From the NCBI RefSeq assembly GCF_031877795.1, contig NC_133948.1, forward strand, positions 15,144,948 to 15,208,947: DNA of 64,000 nucleotides, in the 5' to 3' direction. Both the position numbers and the translations under genes were made by a program. The notes beneath the pieces were generated by a model. It made no database searches. It saw only the letters and a program-made list of their open reading frames with translations, and was not told the DNA's origin. Positions 1 to 10,177 of this stretch are shown in pieces (the first letter of the stretch is position 1; every line of letters begins with the position of its first letter). Origin of the DNA: Strix aluco (Eukaryota > Chordata > Aves > Strigiformes > Strigidae).

Positions 1-145
1 CGCTGCCTCGGATCGACACCCCGCACATGGCTGCGATTCGCGTGGCTGTGGCCTGGCACAGCCGCTTTCCCGTTCCCCTGGACTGTTGTACTCAGAAGAA
101 ATAACGGTTTTCTCGTTTGTTTTAATAAAAATTCAAAGCACTAAG
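1..145 (+). other. 3' UTR tail of an upstream plus-strand gene (NF2 by synteny)
   Basis: No coding exon is recognisable. The stretch ends in a T-rich segment with an AATAAA hexamer at 124-129, which looks like the end of a plus-strand transcript. In human 22q12.2 the gene immediately upstream of CABP7 and on the same strand is NF2, so this is probably the NF2 3' UTR. That name rests on synteny alone. Confidence 0.4.
124..129 (+). terminator. Polyadenylation signal AATAAA of the upstream gene
   Basis: A canonical AATAAA sits in a T-rich context. Just downstream is a T-run followed by a G-run (about 170-188), resembling the GU-rich downstream element of a cleavage site. Confidence 0.5.
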
Positions 146-486
146 AGGGGGAGCTGGGACTTGTTTGGTCTTTTTTTTTGGGGGGGGGAAAAACCTCATG
201 AAGCCTTTCACTGCTGCAGTTGATGCCGGGGGGAGGTTTTAATTGGAAGCACGGCTGCGGCCCTGGGATCCCTCCGGCAGCTCCCTGCGGGGCCAGGATG
301 GGACCCCCCCTGCCCCCCATCACTCCGGGGGTCCCACTGTCCCCCGTCCCTCAGGGCTCCTCCATCCCCGCTTGCACCAGGGTGCCCTTTCCCCTCCTGG
401 GGTTTGGGGTACCCAGGGGGGGTGTGAGCCCCGTGTTTGCCATCCCTGGGGCTCTGCCCGATGCTGCCTGATCTTGGCCTGCCTGG

Positions 487-496
487 AATAAATAAA
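487..496 (+). terminator. Two overlapping AATAAA hexamers, possible distal poly(A) site
   Basis: AATAAA occurs at 487-492 and again at 491-496, followed by an AT-rich stretch. It could be an alternative distal 3' end of the same upstream transcript. No other evidence supports use. Confidence 0.3.
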
Positions 497-499
497 TGA

Positions 500-2400
500 T
501 ACGCTGCATTGACCTCAATTTTTTAATTAATTATGGATAAAACCCCTTTGGTGACGCAGGGACCCAGCTGAGCTGCCGGCCCCAAGATGGGGCGGCCAGT
601 GGGGCTTCACCAAAACACCGTCTGTGCCGAACGCCCCAGGGCTGGGCAACACCCGACCCTGGGGGGCTGCTCCTGGCCCCCCCGGGACTTGATGCACTCA
701 GTGATGGATGCGCTTGTTTATCTGTTCACCGGCAGCAAAACCCCAGGAGATGAAGCAGAGCTCCTGGTGAGGGCTCATCCTCGGGCGCCGGCGGGTGGGC
801 TGGGGGGGATTTGGGTGGGTTTTCCTCTTTTTTGTTGTTTTAAGCAGGGCTGATGGAAGTGGGATGGTTTTTTTTTTTGGCAAAGGGATGCCGATGGGGG
901 AATGGGGGAGATTTTGGGGCTGCTGGGAGGCAGCAGGCGAGGGAAGCGGAGGGTGACCTGATTTCCCACGCGTGGGGCGGGAGCGCTGCCCGCAGCCACC
1001 GGTGTCAATAATGCAGCTGGTGCGCTGCCTGCGCTGCCTGCGCTGCCTGTGGGGCACAGGCAGAGCCTCCAGCCGGGGGATTCGGCCCTAAAGCGAAGTC
1101 GAAAGGACTTTTCCCAGCCCAGGCCGTGATGCCGGGGCAGCAGCGCAGGGGGGATGCGCTGGGTGCAGCCAGTGCCGGGTCCAGCGCGGGGGGTGTCCTT
1201 GTCCCCTCCAAGGTGGGGGGTCCCGCAGGGGCCGTGCACACCCGCAGCCTCCCGCGCTCCCAGCTTTGCGTGCTCAGGGCCTCACACGCTCACAGCCTCA
1301 CACTTGCAGCCTCACACACCGGCAGCCTCGCAGACGCGCAGCCCCGGCCCTGCAGCGGGCAGCCCGGTGTTGGCTCCCTGCCTGCCCTCCTGCCCTGCAG
1401 GCTGGGCCATTTCTCTGCTTTCAAAGGAAACTTCATTCCGATTTTTTCCTTTTTAGCAAAATTAAATTCATCAGAGCCGAGGTGGTGGCGGAGCGGGTGT
1501 GGGTTGGCTTGGGATGACTTTGCCCAAGGGAAAAAAACTCATCAAACACCATTTCCCAAGTACCTCTCCCAACGCCTTCCTCCTCCATGGATTCCTTGGG
1601 AAGGAAATTGGGGGGATTTTGCTGACCCAAGGCAGCAACTGAGCATTTTGGCAGCAGTTCTCCACGCACTTGAACGCTGGAGGTGGCTTTGAGACTGTCT
1701 TGGGGACAGGCTGGTACCCAGTGCCCGGGTAAAGGCGATTTGTTGCTCACATGAGTGTCCCTGTCCCCAAATCCTCCTCAAATCACATTATTTCACTTTC
1801 AAACCATTAAATATTCTCAAAAAAAAAAAAAAAAAAGAAACACCAAGAAGCTGGGACTGTGAGCAGGACAGCACCTGTGGACATAGGGGTCACCGCTGCC
1901 ACGGGGTGGAGGGGACACAGGGTGGCCAGTGGGTGTCTAGGCCAGGGCCAGGAGCCCTGGGGGGGTGTCAGGGTGCTGGTTCAGTGCCCATCCAAAATGT
2001 GCATGGTGTTGGCTGGCAAAACCTGCCAAGAAAAGGCCTTTGGGGGGGGTCAGTGGGGATGGAGGGGGAAACTGAGGCAGGGATGGTGCTGGCGTGACCA
2101 TCCGGCTCTGGGGGCCGCTGATCAGTTGCTGCCAGCCTTGTCTCACCGTGCCAGAGGCCAGGCAACACCCGAGGCCTCCCCCTCTGTACCTCATGGGCTG
2201 CCACCCCGGCGGCTGCTCCGCACCCCCAGCTGCCCCCCTGCACCCCGGGGTGCTGTCCTGGTGCTGGGTGCCTCGGAGGGCCGAGGGGAGGAGTGGGGAG
2301 CAGGGATCAGCGGGGGTGAGGGGGCCACTGGCACATCCCTGGGCAGGGCTGGGAACGGCTGCGGGGGCCTGGGGTGCTCCTGCACGTGTGGGCTCGTATG
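500..2400. other. Intergenic, GC-rich, no gene seen
   Basis: Open frames here are long only because the DNA is GC-rich, and none resembles a known protein. There is an 18-base A-run at 1819-1836 and a short triplicated TGCGCTGCC-like motif near 1020-1050. No RNA gene or mobile element was recognised. Confidence 0.6.
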
Positions 2401-2403
2401 GGG

Positions 2404-2590
2404 AGCGTGTTTGCACGAGGGAAGGGCCTTTGCACGTAGGACGTGCGCTTGCACAAGGGATTTGCATTTGCACAAGGGGTGTTTTTGCATTAAGGGGGTG
2501 TGGATGCACGAGTGAAGGGCATCTGCAGGCGGGTGTGTGTGCCCAGGGATGTGTATTTGCACAGGGGGGTGAAGCAGGGAGGTGCGCTCG
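2404..2590. repeat. Degenerate minisatellite, TTTGCACAAGGG-like core
   Basis: A motif close to TTTGCACAAGGG recurs roughly every 20-30 bases (TTTGCACGAGGG, TTTGCACGTAGG, CTTGCACAAGGG, TTTGCACAAGGG and others). Copies are diverged and the spacing is irregular, so this is an old tandem array. Confidence 0.7.
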
Positions 2591-3500
2591 TGCACCCCAG
2601 TGATGTCAGGGTGCAGCGGGTGCCCCAACACGCAGGATGGGTGCTAGGAGTTGGCACACGGGTGTTAGCACTGACCCGGCTCTGGCTCACCACTTAATGG
2701 ACACAGACTGGTGGGAATGAGGGGAGCAGCCCATGGGACACCCCATCCCTGCTCTCGGGCACCCCGGGGAGCTCAGAGCACCCGTGGGTGCTCAGCTCCC
2801 ACGTGGTTTGGGTCCAGGTTGCAGGATGCCCACATGAAACGCTGGTCCCTGGGGTCAAAGCCAGCTGGGGTCCTGCTCTCTGGGGACAATGTCTTGGGGA
2901 CGTGGGGGCCTTATTCCTTCCTTGGCCAGTGGTTGCCAGCCCTGCGCCATCCCCACTGGCCACATCCATCCTCATCCGTCACCTCTGGCATGAGCTGATG
3001 GCTGGCACAGCCATCCGTGTCCCTCCACCTTTCCCTCTTCCTGGCCCTTTGTCTTCTGGGGAGAAAAAGGGGGAAGAAAATGAAATTAAGAGGGAGAAGG
3101 AAGGGGAGAGGCAGCCCTGCTGGGGTGGGTGGCACCCAGGGCTGCCCTGGTCCCAGTAGAGACCTGACGAGCTCAGTGCTTCTCCCCCTGCCCTGACACC
3201 TCCCCTGGAGCAGCCAGCAAAGCTGTAATTAAAAGCCTGATGTGTGACTTGTCGGCTTAACTAGGGGCTTAACGGGCCAAGAGGGAGGATTGCCAGCGGG
3301 GAGGGCGCAGCTCCGGAGCGAAACCTCTGCCTGGTACCAGTGGTGCCCACTCAGCCACCGAGGACAAGCACCAGGAAGGGGATAATATATGGATGCTATA
3401 AAATAAAAAGCAGGTTGAGCTTCTCCAGCCACCGTGGTTTCCCTGTGAGAGGAGGATGAATCGCTGGAGGCTGCTCGGGCCGAGCAGGGGGATGTTGGGT

Positions 3501-4046
3501 GATGGGGTGCGGGACCCTGCGGTGGGGTGTGGGACCAGCTGGTGGGATGCAGGACCGTGAGGTGGGGTGCAGGACTGTGTGATGGGGTGCGGGATTGCAC
3601 AGTAGGGTACCAGACCATGTGATGGGGTGTGGGATCGTGTGATGGGTTGTAAGAGCACATGGTGGGGCACAGGACCACGTGGTGGGGCACAGGATCATGC
3701 AGTGGGGTGCCTGACCTTGTGGTGGGGTGCAGGACCCCAGGGGGGATGCAGGGTGCTGTGGTTTGGGGCAGGACCATGCAGCAGGGTGTAGGGCCATACG
3801 GTGGGGCACGGGACCATGCGATGGGGTGCAGGACAGGGTGGTGGGCTGCATGAATGTATGATGGGACTCGGAACAGCACAGCGGCTGCAGGATGACGTAG
3901 TCTGGTGCAGGATGGTGCCGCAGGCTGCAGCACCACATGGTTTGGTGAAGGACCACGCTGTGGGGAGTGGGACCTCGCAGTCTGCTGCAGGACCATGCGG
4001 CAGGACGTGGGACGCAGGGCCAAGTGGTTTGGTGTAGGACCATGCA
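3501..4046. repeat. 20-bp minisatellite, about 27 copies
   Basis: The unit is close to GGTGGGGTGCAGGACCATGT and repeats with a strict 20-base period. Twelve units in a row are in exact register from 3501 to 3740. One base is then lost and the period continues, more diverged, to about 4046. Because 20 is not a multiple of 3, each reading frame cycles through all three phases of the unit. This accounts for the long overlapping open frames on both strands, including a 279-codon minus-strand frame, none of which is a gene. Confidence 0.92.
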
Positions 4047-4322
4047 ACACACCCTCAGGACCAGCCATTGTCCAGGAGAGCTCAGGAGCTGCTGCCCCAA
4101 GAGCTCAAGGGCCGATATCTCTCCGGGCATGGAGGAGAGTGAGCTGGCACTGCTGATGAGCACACGGGTGGCCCTGAGGGGGACATGGCCCCGGGAAGGA
4201 GACGTGGCCTCAGCCAGGATCCCACCAGCCAGGATCCCACCCTTTCACCCTCGCCATTAATTTTCACTCCCCTATTAATCACCTCAGGCAGCATCATCCC
4301 TCCCGGCCTCCCCCTGGCATCC

Positions 4323-4340
4323 GCTGCTGCTGCTGCTGCT
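4323..4340. repeat. (GCT)6 microsatellite
   Basis: Six perfect GCT units in intergenic DNA. Confidence 0.9.
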
Positions 4341-5984
4341 TGGGGAGCACAGGCTGGATCTGGAACGGGAACGCTGGAGTCCTGCTCCCACCCAGACCCT
4401 GTATCACCTGCTGCGGGGACAGTGGGCATGTCACAGCCCTGTGGGGATGCTGCCTACTGCCAGCCTGGGTACCGCCAGCTCCTGGCATTGTGGCACCAGG
4501 TACCACTGGGTCCTGGTATCATCCTGCCAGGCTTCCCAGCGCAGCAGCTCCCAGCACCCTGGAGAGGTGGAGCCCATGTCATAACCTGAGGTTACTGTGC
4601 TGATGTGGCACGGCTGGTTGCTGGTGGCTCCTGGTGAGCATCGCCTGCGTGCCGACAGTGGGATGGGAGCAGAGCCTGGCCCCGGACAGCCGTGTCCTGA
4701 AGGCAAAGCTCGTTGCAAGGAGGGTTGCTGGGGTGGTGCGTACAGAGAGGAAAAAGCCATATGGATGCTGCGAGGGAGACGTGGAAGCCGTTTCTAAACA
4801 GTCTTACTGCTCAGCCAAGGGTTTTGTTTTGGAGTCTGACTTCAGCATTGGCTGTAGTGAAGAAAAGCCCCTCAGAGACCAGCCTGGTACCAGCGCCCAC
4901 CTGTGTCACAGATGCACAGGTGCTGTAATGAGGATTTTGTTGCATTTATTCCCCTTGCTGCCGCTATCACTGAGGATTTGAGCTGAAGGTCAGCCAGGTG
5001 AGGTCAGGGATGGCTTCACCCTCGCACGGTGCCTCTGGGGCCGAGCTCTGCCTTTGCTCCCCTCTTGTGTGCCCCTTTCAAAAAGCTGGATCCCACCCTG
5101 TGCTACTGCACTCCTTCCTGGGCAGGCTTCCCTTCTCATGGATCCTTTTTTATGCTGTTAATGAGTTTAAGAAGGTCCTTGACTGAGGTCTCTGGGAGTT
5201 GTCTACCTGCTCAGTCTTTTGGCAGGAGCAAGTGGAGTCACCACTGCCCTCAGCATCCCGGGCTGCATCCGCTTGGAGGGATAAGAACAGGCTCATTTCA
5301 GTTTTTCACAGTTTTCATAAAGAAAAATTAAGTTGAAGCAGAAGTCTTGCCTCATCCCACAGAGGGGCTATTTCCCCACTTTCCCCAAATTAAATGGGGG
5401 TCTCAAAGCCTTTCCCGTCCTCCTTTCCCTCCTCACCTGCACCAGCTGCCTGGAGCTTTGCCCAGTGTTTCCCCCATCACGGGTGTGATTTACTCTGAAA
5501 TACATCCCCACGACGGAACGGTCACCGGGTAGCAGGTCCCAAACCTCCCCGGTGGGTTATTGCAGTCACCCCCCACCAGGTGCTGGAAGCTGGCAGCCGG
5601 CGTGGCAGCAGGGACAACCTTGCAGCTCAGTACGTTGCAGCCATCCCTCTTCTTCCATCAAGCATTCATTTAAGAAACATTTCACTAAATACCCAGCTGA
5701 CAGCACCGGCCCTGGGAGATTGATGCCTCTGGCGCCTCCGAGGGCTCAGTGCCAGCGGGTGACTTTAAAATGACACAGTGGCCACCCTGGACCACTCATG
5801 TCCCCTCCCTGTGCTCAGCGTGAGTGATGTTACATCCCAAAGGACACTGTGGTGTCACAGCCCCCCAGCATTTTCACACTGCCCAGGGGTGAGTTACCTG
5901 TGGGGTTGTCCTGGGAGATTTGAGGGCACCCAGCCCAGGTTTGCACCATCCCATTCCTGCCAGGTTTCCTCATCCCTGTGAACT

Positions 5985-6245
5985 TTCCTATCCTCATCCC
6001 CATCCCTGTGAGTGATCCTCAACCCTATCCTCATCCCCATCCTCATCCTCATCCCCATTCCCATCCTCATCCCCATCCCTGTGAGGGATCTCCATCCCCA
6101 TCCCCATCCTTATCCCCATCCCTATCCCTGTGAGTGATCCTCAAGCCTATTCTCATCCCCATCCCCATCTCTAAGGGATCCCTATCCCATTCCATCCCCA
6201 CTCCTGTGAGGGGTCCCCATCCCATGCCCATCCCCATTCCATCCC
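5985..6245. repeat. Degenerate CATCCC/CATCCT tract
   Basis: Pyrimidine-rich tandem repeats of the hexamer type CATCCC/CATCCT, interrupted by GTGAGTGATCCTCAA-like and GTGAGGGATCC-like spacers that themselves recur at about 6008, 6080, 6130 and 6208. This suggests a higher-order unit with hexamer expansions inside. The tract is intergenic and strongly strand-asymmetric. Confidence 0.8.
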
Positions 6246-6429
6246 TTCCAGTTCCCTCTCTCCTCCACAAGGACAATGGGAATTTCAACTGGGGGACGTG
6301 GCAGAGACTGAACTTGCAAACACCTGGATAAACGGAGCTGGAAGGATCCGCTCAGCACGGGGAGAGGATCCAGCGCAGGAGCTGGGCAGGGGGACGGCAG
6401 GGAGGGAGAAGGGCAGCTCAGCCCTGCCA

Positions 6430-7600
6430 GGGGAGGCTGAGAAAGCAGGCGCAGTAATAAATGAGGAGGAGAAGATTAAATTAAAGATAAATCAGCACCA
6501 TCTCTGTGCCAGCAAGGCTTTATTCCTTTTAATTTCCCCCCCCCAATCTTCCTGGGTGAAATAAAGACGATGATGTTGGGATGCAAACCCCGGAGCAAGC
6601 GCTCTTGAGAGCAAGAGCCTCACAAAGCTACAAATAAGATGCAAAACACCAGGCCTGGATCGTGCTTCTCCCACCTCATTAGTGGCATCAGCTAATTAGG
6701 GTACCACTCGAGAGTGTCAGGAAGGTGCTGCCGTCACAGGAGGGATGAAGGGATGGGGAGGAGAGGTGACACTGACCTGCTGGCAAGGCTGGCCTGAGCC
6801 CCTAATAAAATAAAGGGAGAATTGTGAAGAGAAACTGCTAATAATGGAGGAATTATGAAGAGGAACATTTGCAGTGTCCCAACAGTATGGGAAACGTGTA
6901 AATCACCTGGCTGTGGCTGGAATTTTAAGCTGAAATCCCTGGGGTTTGGGGATGCCGCTGCCTCCACTCTATCATCTCAGGATTGAGGTCTGAGGAAACC
7001 AATTCAGAGCTTCTCACCCCAAAATAAGTGAGGAAATTGAAGCAGAGGGGCTGCGGGGCAGAGCAGTGGGCGATGGCGCAGACGGTACCGGGGGAAGGTC
7101 CCAGCCTTCATCCCACGAGGAAGAGAGGGAGGGGTGCAGCCCTGCAGGAGAGGGGTCTCCAGCTGAGCTCAGGGAAAACACTGAGCGCGCTCCGCCGGTG
7201 ATCCCTAATGAAGAAAAAACCAAGCTCAACTTCAGATGCAATTAAGCTGTTGTTTAATTCTCAGTTTTCCCCCGTGCCGCCTCGTGCTCACGCCCTCCAT
7301 CCCCAGGGATGAAGCAGCAGGCGCTGGGCTGGACCGGCTGCCTCCCCCATCCACGGGGAAGGATGCTCCGACAGGTCCCTGTTGCTGCTGAGCGCAGAGA
7401 TCTCCTGCGGGGATTTGTGGGGAAAAGCCCAGAAATTTGCGGTGTTATTCCCGCTGGGGTTTGGGTGGTGGGAAATTAATGAGTTTCCACCCCAGGGCCT
7501 CCGGTGGGCAAACAGAGAATTAATTGGGAGGGCAACTTTGTTAACATTAAGGAGCATATTGATCCACTAAGAGAAAAGGAGATTTTCAATTAGGCTTCTG
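6430..7600. promoter_or_regulatory. AT-richer islands within GC-rich intergenic DNA, candidate conserved non-coding elements
   Basis: Several stretches (about 6450-6550, 6690-6710, 6800-6930, 7205-7260, 7450-7590) are rich in TAAT/ATTA cores and lie between the upstream gene and the CABP7 promoter, while the flanks are very GC-rich. In birds such islands are often conserved enhancers. This is inferred from composition only; conservation cannot be seen from one sequence. Confidence 0.3.
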
Positions 7601-8950
7601 TGCCTTTTTGGGCTTTTTTTATCCCCAAAAGTACCTTATATTATCAGCATCGTCTCCCTCAGGGCTGTGCTGTGAGCTCAACCGCAGTATTAGACACTGG
7701 AGACTCCCCATGGGGCGCAGGTCCGTGTGCCCCAGCACCATCCCGAGCCCCAGTGAAGGATGAAGTTTTATCAGAGCTGGAAAAAGCCACCCCTGAGCCG
7801 TGACCATCCCGGGAGGAAGGATCCTGCCCTGGGAGCCGGCACCCCGCAGCAGCGGGGATTTGATCATCCCTGAAATTCCCCAGCTCGGGAACGCGGCCGT
7901 GGTGCTTTTCTGCTGCCGGAGAAAGAAATTTTTCCCAGCTAAAAAATAGCTTAAAGGGGACCCCAGCTGGCTAAAATCAACCGGCGGCTGCTCAGGCAGC
8001 GAGGCCGGGAGGCGGCTGGGGAAGGGCGATGGGTTTTGGGGAGCCCGGTGTGGGGTCCCGGCCGAGGCTCCCACCGGAGTGGGGGGTTTTAGTGCAGGGA
8101 CAGGTTGGAGCTGTCACCTGCCCCCAAATCCCTGGTGGCGTTGGACCGAATGAGGCAACGGTCGAGCCTGAGCACGTGGCCGGGGCAGCTGCGGGGTCCC
8201 AGGGGGGATTTTTGATGAAGGGGTTGGAGCGGCAGGAACCCGATGCTGATATTTTGGGGGTTCTCGTGACAGTCCCAACATGAGAAGCACATCTCGAGCC
8301 TGTCCAGCTGTGCCTCAGTTTCCCCATCTCTCTCGAGCAACCTGGGGGTTCAGGTGAACACCTGAGAGGTGCCAGCCGTCCCCCTTCCTCTCTCCCACCC
8401 CGTTATGGCTCTGGGGACATTTTTCCCCTTGTCCCCAACCCCTTCCCTCCCACCACAGCACCTCCAAAGGCAGCCCCCAGCAGGGAGCCGGGGCTTTGGC
8501 AGCCTCCCCACACCACCATGCCCGGCCAGAGAGGTGCCACCCAGGCACGGGGGACACCGTGACCCCAATCTCCCAACGGGCTGGGGTCTGCCGGGGCCAC
8601 CCCCACTCAGGGAGACACTCCAGGCGAGGCTGATGGTGGCACTTGAGAGGAGAGGGGTCCCAGATCCTGGGCAGCATCCCTGCCCGGGTACCGGGGCGCA
8701 GACGGGTGCCACGGATTATGCAGGGACGTGGCACAGCGGGGACCCACCCCGGCGTGTGAGCCCGACTGTGACAAAGTGAGAAATAAGGTCAAAAATGTGA
8801 TCAGGGCTCAGGGGGAAGCCGGGGGCGACTGGACGCAGGGACGGAGGCTCTCGGCCCTGCTTCGCTCTTCTTCCAAGGCTCATTTTTGCCTCAGTGCGGG
8901 AGCAGGAGGTCTGGCCGTGGTGGCCCTGCCACCCCGCAGCCCCCTGGGGA

Positions 8951-9207
8951 CCTGCGGGTGACACCCACCCTGGCCCAGGGTGCTGTGTGCAGGGACCTGG
9001 GGGTGCTGGTGGCTTGGGGTGCCAAGCACGGGGACCTCGGGGTGACAAGTGCCCGGGCATGGGTGCCACGCGTGGGGACCTTGCGGTGACGGCTGCGCTG
9101 GCGCAGGGTGCTGTGTGCAGGGGCTTGGGGGGGGGTGGTGGCCTGGGGTGCTGTCTGTGAGGACCTCGGGGTGACGACGGCCCGGGCAGGGGGTGCTACA
9201 GGGACCC
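8951..9207. repeat. Degenerate ~40-44-bp minisatellite just upstream of the CABP7 CpG island
   Basis: A unit of the form ACCTCGGGGTGAC … GCCCGGGCA … GGTGCTGTGTGCAGGG recurs about six times, with starts near 8951, 8995, 9034, 9078 and 9161. Copies are diverged but keep the order of sub-motifs. Confidence 0.75.
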
Positions 9208-9640
9208 ACCATCTCTGGCGCTGGCACCGGGGCTGCCGTTCTCCACCAACCGGCACCCCCCGAGCACCCACCCCGGCCGGGTGCTCCGCTCCTCCGCCAG
9301 CCCCCCCCCGGGGCAGGATCGGGCCCGGGACGCTCACGGGTGGCTGTGACACCCTCTTTGCCGCAACTCCCCCCCTCCCCCTTACCCCCCCCTCCAACCC
9401 GGGGGGGAGGCACCACCCCCCCGCCCCCCCCCCGCCCCCAGCCCCATTTGCCAGGCGGGACCGTTCAAAACCCGCCCGGCCCCGCCGCTTCTCCCCGGAT
9501 TCCGCCGCCGCTTCCCCGGGGCCGCGGCCGAGGATGCTCCGTCTGCCGGCGGCGGCGGGGGGGGAGCGTGTGCGCGGCGCCGGGGGCTGAGCCAGCGGCG
9601 GGGAGCCGAGCCCCGGCCCTGCCCGGGACACTTAGCGGGG

Positions 9641-9683
9641 GAGGAAGAAGAGGAGGAGGAGGAGGGAGGAGGAGGAAGAAGAG
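9641..9683 (+). repeat. Polypurine GGA/GAA tract near the CABP7 start
   Basis: An almost uninterrupted run of G and A (GAGGAAGAAGAGGAGG…) about 43 bases long. Such mirror-like purine tracts can form triplex DNA; no function is shown here. Confidence 0.8.
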
Positions 9684-9802
9684 GCCGCCCTCGGCCTCGG
9701 CCCCGCTATGCCGGGCCCCGCCGGGGAGCGTGGCCCGGCGGCAGCGGCCCCCCGGGGGCTGTGAGCGGCCCGGGGCTGGCGGAGGGGGGGCCCCGGAGCG
9801 GC

Positions 9803-9850
9803 ATGGCCAGCCCCGTCCCCCCCGCCGCCGCCGCCGCCGCCGGGATTTAG
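9803..9850 (+). other. Upstream ORF with polyalanine from a (GCC)6 tract
   Basis: An ATG opens a 15-codon frame reading MASPVPP, six alanines, GI, then TAG. The alanines come from a perfect (GCC)6 at 9824-9841. It lies 5' of the CABP7 start, and whether it is in the mRNA depends on the unknown transcription start. If transcribed it could repress CABP7 translation and would carry a potentially length-variable repeat. Confidence 0.4.
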
Positions 9851-10177
9851 CCGGTGCCTGGATGCTCTCGCCTCCCGTTTCCACTTCGGGCGGGCATGTG
9901 CGCGGGGGAACCGGGCCGCCCCCAGCCTCCTCCGGCGCGGACCCCCCCGGCGCCCTGACTCCCCGGTGAGGGGCTCCGCCGCCAGCCCCGTCCCGCCGCC
10001 GGCCCCGGAGGACGGGGAGCGCCCGCCCGCCCTGGCCCCCTCTAGCCGGTGGGTGCCGGGCGGGGGGCGGCGGGCACCGGCAACTTGTTCTTAGCGTACC
10101 CCGGTACCGGCTGGGGAACCCCCCCTTTCCCCCGAGGAGATTTGGGTTTAAACTTTGGCTTTTGGGAAGCCCCGAAG

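Noticed and set aside
3229-4163. 279- and 255-codon minus-strand frames with His/Pro/Thr repeats
   Set aside because: They are translations of the 20-bp minisatellite in shifting phase; no start context, splice structure or family resemblance.
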